From: Pseudomonas citri
GTDB lineage: Bacteria > Pseudomonadota > Gammaproteobacteria > Pseudomonadales > Pseudomonadaceae
Assembly: GCF_025336485.1 (NCBI RefSeq)
Contig: NZ_JAODAB010000020.1
Span: 1-64,000 of the forward strand
Reading direction: 5' to 3'
DNA length: 64,000 bases
The first letter of the stretch is position 1. The number at the start of each line of letters is the position of its first letter. Below, one piece after another: positions 28,293-37,232 of the stretch. The translations under genes and the position numbers were made by a program. Under the pieces are notes generated by a model, which saw nothing but the letters and a program-made list of their open reading frames with translations, was not told where the DNA came from and searched no databases.

Positions 28293-29639
28293 ATGCCCAC
28301 CCAGCCGCTCTGGAAAACCTACCTGCTGTTCCTGACCCCAATGGTCTTGTCCAATTTCCTGCAGTCCATGTCCGGCACGCTCAACAGCATCTATATCGGC
28401 CAGATGCTTGGCACCCAGGCACTGGCGTCGGTGTCGGGGATGTTTCCGATCCTGTTTTTCTTCATCTCCCTGGTGATCGGCCTGGGCGTCGGCGCCGGGG
28501 TGTTGATCGGGCAGGCGCACGGTGCTCGGGAAACCGGCACGGTGAAGGCGATTGCCGGCTCGACCCTGCTGCTGGGGGCGCTCATCGGTTTGGCGGCGGC
28601 GGTGTTTGGCAGTCTCTTTGCCCGCCAGGCGTTGCAAGGCCTGGGCACGCCAGCGGATGTGCTGGAGGACGCGGTGGCCTATGCCCGGGTCATGATGTGG
28701 ATCTTGCCGCTGTTGCTGGTGTTCGTGCTGTTCACCCAGTTGTTGCGTGGGGTAAGCGATACGGTGTCACCGATGTTGGCACTGCTGGTGTCCACCAGCG
28801 TCGGGTTGGTGCTGACGCCCGCGCTGATTCGCGGTTGGCTGGGGTTGCCGCAGATGGGCATCCAGAGTGCGGCGGTGGCGGGGCTGGTCGGGACGGCGGC
28901 GGCCATGGCGATGCTGGCATGGCGCTTGAACCGGCGGGAACACGACCTGGCGCCGGATCGGGCGCTGTTCGCGGCGATGCGCCTGGACCTGGCGATCCTC
29001 GGCAAGGTGCTGCGAATCGGCCTGCCCACTGGCTTGCAGATGGTGGTGATTTCCTTGTCGGAGCTGGTGATCCTGGCGCTGGTCAACCGTCATGGCTCCG
29101 AGGCCACGGCGGCCTATGGCGCGGTGACGCAGATCGTCAACTACGTGCAGTTTCCGGCGCTGTCGATTGCCATCTCCGCTTCGATCCTCGGCGCCCAGGC
29201 CATTGGCGCCGGGCGCCAGGAACGCCTCGGGCCGATCCTGCGCACGGGGCTTTTGATCAACCTCTGGCTCACCGGTGGGTTGGTGGTGTTGGCCTATCTG
29301 TTGTCCCACCGGTTGCTGGGGTTGTTCATCACCGATCTGACGGCCCGGGTGCAGGCCGAGCATCTGTTGCACATCATGCTCTGGAGCCTTTTGGTGTTCG
29401 GCTTCCAGGCCATCGTCGGCGGCATCATGCGCGCCAGCGGCACTGTGCTGATGCCGGTGGCGATCTCGATCCTGTGCATCGTGGGCGTGCAAGTGCCGGC
29501 GGCCTATCTGCTGGACGCCTACGTCGGCTTGCAAGGGGTATGGATGGCGTTCCCGGTGGCTTACCTGAGCATGCTGGCGTTGCAGACGCTGTACTACAAA
29601 CGGGTCTGGCAGCATCAACCGATCGAGCGTCTTGTGTAG
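28293..29639 (+). CDS. MATE family multidrug efflux transporter
   Basis: 448 aa from the ATG at 28293, whose product begins like other MATE proteins; a longer frame starts at 28242. About 12 membrane helices in two MATE repeats, with the N-terminal motif PMVLSNFLQSMSGTLNSIY. These pumps export cationic drugs or organic compounds in exchange for Na+ or H+. It stands alone and is divergent from the chemotaxis operon. Substrate unknown. Confidence 0.92.
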   Translation: MPTQPLWKTYLLFLTPMVLSNFLQSMSGTLNSIYIGQMLGTQALASVSGMFPILFFFISLVIGLGVGAGVLIGQAHGARETGTVKAIAGSTLLLGALIGLAAAVFGSLFARQALQGLGTPADVLEDAVAYARVMMWILPLLLVFVLFTQLLRGVSDTVSPMLALLVSTSVGLVLTPALIRGWLGLPQMGIQSAAVAGLVGTAAAMAMLAWRLNRREHDLAPDRALFAAMRLDLAILGKVLRIGLPTGLQMVVISLSELVILALVNRHGSEATAAYGAVTQIVNYVQFPALSIAISASILGAQAIGAGRQERLGPILRTGLLINLWLTGGLVVLAYLLSHRLLGLFITDLTARVQAEHLLHIMLWSLLVFGFQAIVGGIMRASGTVLMPVAISILCIVGVQVPAAYLLDAYVGLQGVWMAFPVAYLSMLALQTLYYKRVWQHQPIERLV

Positions 29640-29650
29640 GGCAATACTCT

Positions 29651-29683
29651 AAAAAAAACCGGCGCTACCGAGGTCGCGCCGGT
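29651..29683 (-). terminator. rho-independent terminator of the thiolase operon
   Basis: Arms ACCGGCGC (29658-29665) and GCGCCGGT (29676-29683). Read on the minus strand, the stem is followed by a run of eight T, about 70 bases after the thiolase stop. Confidence 0.9.
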
Positions 29684-29750
29684 GGTGTTGCCGGTGGCCG
29701 GACGGATGTCGTGGGTCCGCCAGCCACCGTCGGGCTCGCTACGTGTACAG

Positions 29751-30932
29751 CTAGGCGCGTTCCAGTGCCAAGGCCACGCCCTGGCCGCCACCGATGCACA
29801 GCGTCGCCAGGCCTTTCCTGGCGTCGCGCTTGATCATTTCATGGAGCAACGACACCAGCACCCGGCAACCCGAAGCACCGATAGGGTGACCGAGGGCGAT
29901 GGCGCCGCCGTTGACATTGACCTTGTCCAGGTCCCATTTCAGCTCTTTGCCCACCGCCAGCGATTGGGCGGCGAAGGCCTCGTTGGCTTCGATCAGGTCC
30001 AGTTGCTCCAGCGACCAGCCGGCCTTGTCCAGGCAACGACGGGTGGCCGATACCGGGCCGATGCCCATGATGGCTGGGTCGACGCCCGCGTTGGCGTAGG
30101 CGCTGATTTTCGCCAGCACCGGCAAGCCCAGGGCCTTGGCTTTTTCCGCGCTCATCAAGAGCACGGCGGCGGCCCCATCGTTCAATGACGACGCATTGCC
30201 GGCGGTGACGCTGCCGTCCTTCTTGAACGCCGGCTTGAGCTTGCCCAGGGACTCGACGGTGGTGCCGGCCCGTGGCTGTTCGTCGGTGGCGAACGCCAGC
30301 GGATCGCCCTTGCGCTGGGGAATCAGGATCGGTGTGATTTCATCGGCAAAGCGACCCGCTTCGATGGCGGCAACGGCTTTCTGCTGGGAGGCGGCGGCGA
30401 AGGCGTCCTGCTCCTCGCGGCTGATGCCATATTTGTTCACCAGGTTCTCGGCGGTGATGCCCATGTGGTAGTCGTTGAATGCATCCCACAGGCCGTCGGT
30501 GATCATGCTGTCGATCATCTTCGCGTGGCCCATGCGCAGGCCGGTGCGGGCGGCCGGCAGGACGTAGGGGGCCAGGCTCATGTTTTCCATGCCGCCGGCA
30601 ATGATGACCTCGGCGTCGCCACAGCGGATCGCCTGGGCGCCCAGGTGCAACGCCTTGAGCCCGGAGCCGCAGACCTTGTTCAGGGTCAATGCCGGCACGG
30701 CGTGGGGCAGGCCGGCGAGGATCGATGCCTGGCGGGCCGGGTTTTGTCCGGAGCCGGCGGTCAGCACCTGGCCGAGGATCACCTCATCGACCTGTTCGCC
30801 AGAAAGGCCGGTCTGTTCCAGCAGGCGACGAATTACCGCGGCACCGAGTTCCGGTGCGGGAATGGAGGCCAGCGAACCCTGGAAACTGCCGATGGCGGTG
30901 CGGGTGGCGGCGACAATCACGACTTCTTGCAT
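29751..30932 (-). CDS. atoB: acetyl-CoA acetyltransferase (thiolase)
   Basis: 393 aa from the ATG at 30932 with GAGGAGAG upstream. Thiolase fold with nucleophile C88 (NKVCGSGLKA), the His in GHPIGASGCR and the C-terminal Cys in CIGGGQG. It cleaves acetoacetyl-CoA to two acetyl-CoA, or makes it in reverse. With the CoA-transferase subunits upstream it completes an acetoacetate or 3-hydroxybutyrate use pathway. Last gene of the operon before a strong terminator. Confidence 0.93.
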   Translation of the reverse strand: MQEVVIVAATRTAIGSFQGSLASIPAPELGAAVIRRLLEQTGLSGEQVDEVILGQVLTAGSGQNPARQASILAGLPHAVPALTLNKVCGSGLKALHLGAQAIRCGDAEVIIAGGMENMSLAPYVLPAARTGLRMGHAKMIDSMITDGLWDAFNDYHMGITAENLVNKYGISREEQDAFAAASQQKAVAAIEAGRFADEITPILIPQRKGDPLAFATDEQPRAGTTVESLGKLKPAFKKDGSVTAGNASSLNDGAAAVLLMSAEKAKALGLPVLAKISAYANAGVDPAIMGIGPVSATRRCLDKAGWSLEQLDLIEANEAFAAQSLAVGKELKWDLDKVNVNGGAIALGHPIGASGCRVLVSLLHEMIKRDARKGLATLCIGGGQGVALALERA

Positions 30933-30943
30933 CGAATCTCTCC

Positions 30944-31609
30944 TCACTGGGCAGCGAATTGCATTTCAGGCACGTGGTCCGGCACGACCAGTTCGCCGGC
31001 GGTCTTGGCGACGATTTCCTCGACGCTGACACCCGGGGCCCGTTCTTTCAGGACGAAGGCGCCGTTGTGGATTTCCAGATAGGCCAGGTCGGTGAGCACG
31101 CGCTTGATGCAGCCGGCACCGGTCAGCGGCAGGCTGCAACGCGGCAGCAGTTTCGACTCGCCGTCCTTGGACGCGTGGGTCATGGTAACAATGATGTTCT
31201 CGGCGCCGGCCACCAGGTCCATCGCGCCGCCCATGCCCTTGACCAGCTTGCCAGGGATCATCCACGAGGCAATGTTGCCTTGCACATCCACTTCGAACGC
31301 GCCAAGCACGGTCAAATCGATGTGACCGCCACGGATCATGGCAAACGATTCGGCGGAAGAGAAGATCGACGCGCCGATGCGCGCGGTGACGGTCTGCTTG
31401 CCGGCGTTGATCATGTCGGCATCGACTTCGGCTTCGGTGGGAAACGCGCCCATGCCCAGCAGGCCGTTTTCCGATTGCAGCATGACTTCCATGCCTTCGG
31501 GGATGTAGTTGGCGACCAGGGTCGGGATGCCGATGCCCAGGTTCACGTAGTAGCCGTCCTGCAATTCGCGGGCGACGCGTTGAGCCATTTGTTCGCGGGA
31601 AAGTGCCAT
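30944..31609 (-). CDS. atoA: 3-oxoacid CoA-transferase subunit B
   Basis: 221 aa. The catalytic glutamate lies in SENGLLGMG (E47), the family signature of the beta subunit. With subunit A it moves CoA from succinyl-CoA or acetyl-CoA to acetoacetate. Eleven bases separate it from the thiolase start. The symbol follows the E. coli Ato naming; scoB is equally suitable. Confidence 0.92.
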   Translation of the reverse strand: MALSREQMAQRVARELQDGYYVNLGIGIPTLVANYIPEGMEVMLQSENGLLGMGAFPTEAEVDADMINAGKQTVTARIGASIFSSAESFAMIRGGHIDLTVLGAFEVDVQGNIASWMIPGKLVKGMGGAMDLVAGAENIIVTMTHASKDGESKLLPRCSLPLTGAGCIKRVLTDLAYLEIHNGAFVLKERAPGVSVEEIVAKTAGELVVPDHVPEMQFAAQ

Positions 31610-31641
31610 GTCGTTATTCCTTCATTCGGTCCGGGGGCGGA

Positions 31642-32340
31642 TTACTTACGTACGGTGCGCTGTTCGATGCGCTTTTCGAACGCGCCGCAAATGATCCGGT
31701 CGACGTAGATGCCAGGGGTATGGATCTGCGTCGGGTCCAGCTCGCCGGGCTCGACGATTTCCTCGACTTCCACCACGGTGATCTTGCCGGCGGTGGCCGC
31801 CAGCGGATTGAAGTTCTGGGCGGTGTGGCGATAGACCACGTTGCCGAAATGGTCGGCTTTCCAGCCTTTGACGATGGCGAAATCGCCGGTGATGGATTCC
31901 TCCATCAGGTACTGGCGACCATGGAATTCACGCACTTCCTTGCCTTCGGCCACGGGGGTGCCGACGCCGGTGGCGGTGAAGAAGGCCGGGATGCCGGCGC
32001 CGCCGGCGCGCATTTTTTCCGCCAGGGTGCCTTGGGGGGTGAGCTGGACTTCGATTTCGCCGCTCAGCAGTTGTTTTTCGAAGAGCGCGTTTTCACCCAC
32101 GTAGGAGGCGATCACCTTGCGGATCTGCCGGTCCTCGAGCAACACGCCGAGGCCAAAACCATCGACGCCACAGTTGTTGGACACCACGGTGAGATCGCGG
32201 ATGCCCTTGCGCTTGATTTCGGCGATCAGGTTTTCCGGGATACCGCACAGACCGAAGCCGCCGGCAATGACCGTCATGCCGTCCTTCAAGCCCGCGAGGG
32301 CTTCTGCATAGGAATTCACGCGTTTGTCGAAACCTGCCAT
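31642..32340 (-). CDS. atoD: 3-oxoacid CoA-transferase subunit A
   Basis: 232 aa from the ATG at 32340 behind GAGG. The glycine-rich signature GGFGLCGIPENL near the N-terminus is typical of the alpha subunit. First gene of the CoA-transferase-thiolase operon and divergent from a LysR gene that likely regulates it. Acts in the cytoplasm as a heteromer with subunit B. Confidence 0.92.
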   Translation of the reverse strand: MAGFDKRVNSYAEALAGLKDGMTVIAGGFGLCGIPENLIAEIKRKGIRDLTVVSNNCGVDGFGLGVLLEDRQIRKVIASYVGENALFEKQLLSGEIEVQLTPQGTLAEKMRAGGAGIPAFFTATGVGTPVAEGKEVREFHGRQYLMEESITGDFAIVKGWKADHFGNVVYRHTAQNFNPLAATAGKITVVEVEEIVEPGELDPTQIHTPGIYVDRIICGAFEKRIEQRTVRK

Positions 32341-32430
32341 AGACACCTCTTTTATTTTTGATGGGGTCGCAATGGCCTGCAGTGTTGCGCCAAGTCATAT
32401 ATTTGTTAAGTTGATTTTTACGTTGTATTG

Positions 32431-32449
32431 ATTGATAAAACTCATCAAT
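32431..32449. promoter_or_regulatory. candidate LysR operator between atoD and LysR
   Basis: An inverted repeat ATTGAT-N7-ATCAAT lies in an AT-rich divergent promoter region, about 60 bases before the LysR start and 90 before the atoD start. It fits the T-N11-A pattern bound by LysR proteins. Confidence 0.45.
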
Positions 32450-32506
32450 TGCTGATATCCACTTGCAGCTCGAAGCTAACCACTCGCCGCTGGGAGCATA
32501 GCGACC

Positions 32507-33424
32507 ATGACCCTTAAACAGATCCGCGCCTTTCTCGCCGTAGCCCAGAGCCTGAGCTTCGCCGTGGCCGGCGAGCGATTGCACCTGTCCCAGTCGGCCC
32601 TGAGCCTGACCATCAAGGCTTTGGAAGACGGGCTCGGCGGACGTCTGTTCAGCCGCAACACCCGTAACGTTGCGCTGACGGCTGAGGGCGAAGCGCTGTT
32701 GCCCCTGGCGCGCCGGCTGATTGCCGACTGGGACAACGTCGAGGATGAAATGCGCCAGCGTTTCACCTTGCAGCGCGGGCGCGTGACCCTGGCGGCGATG
32801 CCGTCGTTCGCCGGTAACCTGCTGCCGCCGATCCTCAAGACCTTCCGAGCCCGTTACCCGAACGTCAACGTCACGGTCAACGACGTGATCAACGAGCAGG
32901 TATTGGAAATGGTCCGTGACCGGCACGTCGAACTGGGCGTGGCGTTCGAGCCGGTGCAGGGTTCGTCGTTGGCCTTCACGCCGTTGTACCTGGATCGCTT
33001 CGTCGCGGTGGTGCCGCTGGATTCACCGCTGGCCCAGCGCGACGAAATCCGCTGGAAAACCCTGCTGGAGCAGCCCTTCATCACCCTGCAACGACCTTCC
33101 ACCGTACGGGTGATGCTGGAAGAGCACTTGCGGGCGCGGGGCATGAAACTGCCGGTGGAGTTCGAGAGCCATCAGTTGGCGACGGTCGGGCGAATGGTCG
33201 CCAGCGGATTGGGAGTCAGTGCCGTGCCAGCCCTGTGCGTGGGGCAAATGCATGAGCTGGGCGCGCGCTGCATCACCTTGAGCGATCCGCTGATAGAACG
33301 GGCCGTCGGCGTCCTGACCCATCCGGGGCATGAACTGTCGGCGGCGGCGCAGGCGCTGTTCGATACGCTCAAGGAGCAGGACTTGGGTGGGCAGCTGTCG
33401 GTGGGAGCAAAGCTTCCCCGATAG
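32507..33424 (+). CDS. LysR family transcriptional regulator
   Basis: 305 aa. Winged helix-turn-helix (about 1-60, FAVAGERLHLSQSALSLTIKALE) and an effector domain (about 88-295). It is divergent from the CoA-transferase-thiolase operon and is probably its activator. The last eight codons (VGAKLPR region) are written in a REP-like stretch, suggesting a REP has invaded the 3' end and set the stop. Confidence 0.92.
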   Translation: MTLKQIRAFLAVAQSLSFAVAGERLHLSQSALSLTIKALEDGLGGRLFSRNTRNVALTAEGEALLPLARRLIADWDNVEDEMRQRFTLQRGRVTLAAMPSFAGNLLPPILKTFRARYPNVNVTVNDVINEQVLEMVRDRHVELGVAFEPVQGSSLAFTPLYLDRFVAVVPLDSPLAQRDEIRWKTLLEQPFITLQRPSTVRVMLEEHLRARGMKLPVEFESHQLATVGRMVASGLGVSAVPALCVGQMHELGARCITLSDPLIERAVGVLTHPGHELSAAAQALFDTLKEQDLGGQLSVGAKLPR

Positions 33425-33561
33425 CCAGGCACAGCGCTCAGGGGCGGCCTGGCACCTTTCGTCGCCCTCGGGATGTTTTATATAAAACCTTAACGGCGCC
33501 TGGATTTCCGAATTTAACGAACCAACAGGGTTCGCTAACAGCAACTAACGAGGTGAATGAA

Positions 33562-33873
33562 ATGGCTAATACAGGTAGTAACAACCCTGGCAATTTCGCT
33601 AACGATCGTGAAAAGGCATCGGAAGCCGGGAAGAAAGGCGGACAAGCCTCGGGTGGCAATTTCGCCAACGATCCAGAGCGAGCGGCCGAAGCCGGACGCA
33701 AGGGCGGCCAGGCATCGGGTGGGAACTTTGCCAACGACCCCGGGCGTGCCGCAGAGGCCGGCCGTAAAGGCGGGAAAGCCTCCGGTGGGAATTTTGCCAA
33801 TGACCGCGAGAAGGCTTCCAAAGCCGGCCGCAAGGGGGGTGAAAACAGCCACGGCGGTGGGCGTAAATCATAA
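33562..33873 (+). CDS. KGG-repeat stress-type protein (YciG/Con-10-like)
   Basis: 103 aa from the ATG at 33562 behind GAGG. The protein is four tandem 22-residue repeats of the pattern GGNFANDxxRAAEAGRKGGxAS, the KGG motif found in plant and fungal stress proteins and bacterial YciG-like proteins. It is highly hydrophilic, Gly/Lys/Ala-rich and probably disordered. Such genes are often RpoS-dependent. A strong hairpin terminator follows. Confidence 0.88.
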   Translation: MANTGSNNPGNFANDREKASEAGKKGGQASGGNFANDPERAAEAGRKGGQASGGNFANDPGRAAEAGRKGGKASGGNFANDREKASKAGRKGGENSHGGGRKS

Positions 33874-33882
33874 GGCTCGTGA

Positions 33883-33918
33883 CACTGCCGGCCCTTGTCC
33901 CTGACAGGGCTGGCAGTG
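33883..33918 (+). terminator. hairpin after the KGG gene
   Basis: CACTGCC (33883-33889) pairs with GGCAGTG (33912-33918), with further pairing (GCCC/GGGC) inside the loop. A short CGTTT tract follows. It lies between convergent genes and may end transcripts from both sides. Confidence 0.6.
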
Positions 33919-33922
33919 CGTT

Positions 33923-34327
33923 TCAACCGCTCTTGAATGCGCCATGGAGCATGCACCAGGCGCCCACCAGGGCGCCTGCCCAAACCAGCACGATCAGCAC
34001 CGCAGCGATTTTGTTCACCGGGCGTTTTCCGTCGTTCTCCTGCCACTGCCGGGCCTTGGCTTCACACTCGGCCAGCACCGCCGGCGGCATCAGCCGCAGG
34101 GCCAGCCAGATGCCTACAGGCAGCAGGATGACGTCGTCCAGGTAACCCAGCACCGGAATGAAATCCGGGATCAGGTCGATGGGGCTCAAGGCGTATGCCA
34201 CCACGACAATGGCGATCCATTTGGGCAACCATGGCGCCTGCGGATGGCGGTAACAGAACCACAGCGTCATGGTCTGGCGCTTGAGGGTGCGGGCCCATTG
34301 GCGAAGTTGTGCGAGAAAAGCGCTCAT
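33923..34327 (-). CDS. YkvA (DUF1232) family membrane protein
   Basis: 134 aa from the ATG at 34327; the longer frame to 34507 is not supported. The diagnostic motif ALSPIDLIPDFIPVLGYLDD sits in a hydrophobic core, and a second hydrophobic helix lies at the C-terminus (KIAAVLIVLVWAGALVGAW). Members are small inner-membrane proteins of unknown function. It is convergent with the KGG gene. Confidence 0.85.
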   Translation of the reverse strand: MSAFLAQLRQWARTLKRQTMTLWFCYRHPQAPWLPKWIAIVVVAYALSPIDLIPDFIPVLGYLDDVILLPVGIWLALRLMPPAVLAECEAKARQWQENDGKRPVNKIAAVLIVLVWAGALVGAWCMLHGAFKSG

Positions 34328-34449
34328 GAGTCTCTGCAAGAGGCGGGGACGGGTCACTCTATACGACGAAGGCCGTGCGCTGCATCCGTGTTCTACACAC
34401 CACGCACCTATACTCAACCCATGGGTGATCGAAATCCGGGGTAGCGATC

Positions 34450-35469
34450 GTGCTGCGTTCGCTGATGCTGGCCGTTGTGCTCGTTCTGGCGGGATGCGCC
34501 ATGCCACAGCGCGGTCAACAGGCTGCCACCGTGACGATTTCCCAGGACACCTGGCGGCAAGTCGACCAGCAGATCATCGCTGCTTCGAAAAGCGCCGTCG
34601 AACAGACCGGGGTCTACGCCCGTGGGTCGATGGAGCATTGGCGGGTGTTGGTGTACCAGCGGACCGAGGCTGAATTCATTCCCTGGTTCAGCAGTTACTG
34701 GACCCAGGAGTGGCTGGCAGTGAAGGTCAGTTGGTATGACGCCAGTGCCAAGGGCGAGGAGGATTCCGCGTCCAAGCGCCTGGCCCTGTACCTGCAGGAA
34801 CAGTATCGCGAGCAGGTGCTGGAGCCGGTGGCGAAGGAGATCGATCCCGAGGCCATCAGGGCCAATGCCACGGCGTATTACGTGCGCCTGCTCGATCAGC
34901 AGGTCCGGGTGGTGGCCCAGCGGCACGGCATGGCCTCCGAGCTGATCAACCGGCGCCTGCACGGTATTCCCGCGATCAACCTGGGTCCGCCGGCGGCGCG
35001 CAATGCTTCGTTGTATGAGGTGGTCCACACCGAACCATTGAACAGGTTGCCGGCCTACGCGGCGTTGATCGATCACGTGAACAAGGCAGCGGCCACTGGT
35101 TCGGGGCCGTCGGATGCGGTGATCGCCACGGTGGCGCAACACACCAGTGAAAAGATCGAAGGCCAGTACGCCTCGCGAGGAGCGGCCAGTGCGGCAGCGG
35201 CGGTGGCCGGGAAGGCGGCGGGTGCGTTGATTTCGGTGGGCGTGGCGGGCATTCGCGCGATCATCCACGAGGGGGAGCGACCGGAAATGGAGGCGCAGAT
35301 CCGCAAGAGTCTGAGCGCGGCATTCGACGAAGCCTGGTTCAAGTCGCTCAAGCATCCCCTCAGTGGTGTGATGGCGCCGGTGTATTACCTGGACGGGGAG
35401 ATCGAAGACAACCTGGTAGAGACGGAGCTGTCCAATCGCGCCGTGCTATTGCCGGTCCTTGAGCCCTGA
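34450..35469 (+). CDS. hypothetical lipoprotein
   Basis: 339 aa from a GTG at 34450. Signal sequence with lipobox LAGC (C16), so it is anchored in a membrane. The mature part is mostly helical and rich in aromatic residues. A small Ala-rich hydrophobic segment near residues 235-275 (GAASAAAAVAGKAAGALISVG) could be a second membrane-interacting helix. I recognise no family. It stands alone between a YkvA gene and a small hypothetical gene on the other strand. Confidence 0.7.
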   Translation: MLRSLMLAVVLVLAGCAMPQRGQQAATVTISQDTWRQVDQQIIAASKSAVEQTGVYARGSMEHWRVLVYQRTEAEFIPWFSSYWTQEWLAVKVSWYDASAKGEEDSASKRLALYLQEQYREQVLEPVAKEIDPEAIRANATAYYVRLLDQQVRVVAQRHGMASELINRRLHGIPAINLGPPAARNASLYEVVHTEPLNRLPAYAALIDHVNKAAATGSGPSDAVIATVAQHTSEKIEGQYASRGAASAAAAVAGKAAGALISVGVAGIRAIIHEGERPEMEAQIRKSLSAAFDEAWFKSLKHPLSGVMAPVYYLDGEIEDNLVETELSNRAVLLPVLEP

Positions 35470-35478
35470 CGGGGCGGC

Positions 35479-35673
35479 TCAGTCGGCCCCCAGGGTGACG
35501 CGACAGCCTTTGCGAAGGCGAATCTGTTCGTCGGTCGGGCGTTCCCTGACAAATTCGAAGCGCGGTTCACCTTCGCTGTAAATCACCAGCCACCCCCATT
35601 CCAGCTCGCTTTCATCCTGCCCGGGCCTGGGCGGCGAGGCCCACCAGGGTTCTTTGTGCATGATCTGACGCAT
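35479..35673 (-). CDS. small conserved-type hypothetical protein
   Basis: 64 aa from an ATG at 35673 with AGGAG nine bases upstream. Soluble, Trp- and Glu-rich, with no signal or membrane segment. It looks like a typical Pseudomonas-specific orphan. It is convergent with the lipoprotein gene, with 9 bases between the stops. Function unknown. Confidence 0.7.
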   Translation of the reverse strand: MRQIMHKEPWWASPPRPGQDESELEWGWLVIYSEGEPRFEFVRERPTDEQIRLRKGCRVTLGAD

Positions 35674-35768
35674 CGTCTGCTCCTGCCGGTTGATCCCTCA
35701 CTATAGACCGCTCGGTTGGATGAGAAGCGCCCGGGCAATTTCTTGAAATTCATGGGCCGCCCCGTTTA

Positions 35769-35808
35769 TGTGGGAGCAAGGCTTGCCCGCGATGGGGCGA
35801 TACGGTCT
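35769..35808 (+). repeat. REP element
   Basis: TGTGGGAGCAAGGCTTGCC followed by CGCGATGGGGCGA, the P. fluorescens REP signature, between the small hypothetical gene and glsA. Confidence 0.8.
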
Positions 35809-35931
35809 TTCATAAATCGAGGCGCCTGTTTCGCGAGAAGGCTTTGATATTCAGTGTGCTCTGGAACCTTCTATCAGCGTCTAGCGTCTGTATCCCCGCA
35901 CTCGAACGGGGAATGACTGGACCCGGCGCAT

Positions 35932-36840
35932 ATGCAAGCACTGTTGAACGAGATCCTTGAAGCGGTTCGCCCCCTGATCGGTCAGGGCAAGGTGGCCAAC
36001 TACATTCCGGCCTTGGGCTCCGTGGCGCCCAATCAATTGGGCATTGCCGTGTATGGCAACGACGGCGAGATGTATTGCGCCGGCGACGCCGATACGCCAT
36101 TTTCGGTGCAGAGTATTTCCAAGGTTTTCAGCCTGGTGCAGGCCATCGAGCATTCCGGCGAGGCGATCTGGGAGCGGCTGGGGCACGAACCGTCCGGACA
36201 GCCCTTCAACTCCCTGGTGCAACTGGAGTTCGAGCGTGGACGGCCGCGCAATCCGTTCATCAATGCCGGCGCCCTGGTGATCTGCGATATCAACCAGTCG
36301 CGTTTCGCCGCGCCGGCCCTATCGATGCGCGATTTCGTTCGCCGCCTGTCGGGCAACCCGCAGGTGATGATAGACGGCAAGGTCGCCGAGTCGGAATACC
36401 AGCACCGTGCCCGCAACGCAGCGATGGCCTATCTGATGCAGTCCTTCGGTAATTTTCATAACGACGTGGAAGCGGTGCTGCGCAGTTACTTCAGCCACTG
36501 CGCATTGCGCATGAGCTGCATCGACCTGGCCCGGGCGTTCTGTTTCCTGGCCAACGACGGCTTCTGCAAGCACAGCGGCTCGCAGATCCTGACCGCCCGT
36601 CAGACCCAGCAAGTCAACTCCATCATGGCCACCAGCGGGCTGTACGACGAGGCTGGCAACTTCGCCTATCGGGTCGGCCTGCCAGGCAAGAGTGGGGTAG
36701 GGGGCGGGATCGTGGCCGTGGTGCCAGGGCGCTTTACGGTGTGCGTCTGGTCGCCGGAGCTCAACGCCGCCGGCAACTCCCTGGCCGGGATGGCCGCGTT
36801 GGAGTTGCTGAGTCAACGGATTGGCTGGTCAGTCTTTTAA
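35932..36840 (+). CDS. glsA: glutaminase A
   Basis: 302 aa, the usual length of the beta-lactamase-fold glutaminases. The catalytic SxxK is S61-x-x-K64 (QSISKVF). The segment NPFINAGALV and the Tyr-containing YQHRARNAAMAYLMQSFGN are conserved family motifs. It hydrolyses L-glutamine to glutamate and ammonia. It is monocistronic and followed by a strong terminator. Confidence 0.94.
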   Translation: MQALLNEILEAVRPLIGQGKVANYIPALGSVAPNQLGIAVYGNDGEMYCAGDADTPFSVQSISKVFSLVQAIEHSGEAIWERLGHEPSGQPFNSLVQLEFERGRPRNPFINAGALVICDINQSRFAAPALSMRDFVRRLSGNPQVMIDGKVAESEYQHRARNAAMAYLMQSFGNFHNDVEAVLRSYFSHCALRMSCIDLARAFCFLANDGFCKHSGSQILTARQTQQVNSIMATSGLYDEAGNFAYRVGLPGKSGVGGGIVAVVPGRFTVCVWSPELNAAGNSLAGMAALELLSQRIGWSVF

Positions 36841-36853
36841 AGAGGTCCGTAAT

Positions 36854-36891
36854 AAAAAGGGCCCGTTCCTGATCAGGAACGGGCCCTTTTT
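36854..36891. terminator. bidirectional terminator after glsA
   Basis: A perfect hairpin with 11-base arms GGGCCCGTTCC and GGAACGGGCCC, flanked by AAAAA and TTTTT. It serves glsA on the plus strand and the small gene at 36903-37232 on the minus strand. Confidence 0.95.
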
Positions 36892-36902
36892 GTTACAGGC
36901 AA

Positions 36903-37232
36903 TCAGCAGAAGCGGTCGATGACCCGGACTTGGGAAGTGTCTTGCATCGACTGCCAGGCCTGGGTCAGCGTTTGCAACACGCGGGCCATGAAGTCCTTGT
37001 CAGCCGCGGCCTTCTTGCCGACGTAGCCTTGGCCGCGCCGGTACATCTTCAGCCGTGCACACAAGTCTTGCTGGTTCTTTTCGAACTCGTCTTCATGGGT
37101 GAACGGCGACAGGCAGTCCATGTGTACCTGGCCATTCTTGCCGATCCAGAGGATATGGCTGTCCAGTGTGTCTTTGTGTGCTGCGAACATGCGAGCCAGT
37201 TCATCGATAGATGGATGATTGTTCAGATTCAT
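36903..37232 (-). CDS. hypothetical protein
   Basis: 109 aa from an ATG at 37232 with AAGGGG upstream. Soluble, with an N-terminal segment NNHPSIDELARMFAAHKDTLDSH and a Tyr/Arg-rich middle (RRGQGYVGKK). No membrane segment or recognised domain. It is convergent with glsA and shares its terminator. Function unknown. Confidence 0.7.
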   Translation of the reverse strand: MNLNNHPSIDELARMFAAHKDTLDSHILWIGKNGQVHMDCLSPFTHEDEFEKNQQDLCARLKMYRRGQGYVGKKAAADKDFMARVLQTLTQAWQSMQDTSQVRVIDRFC

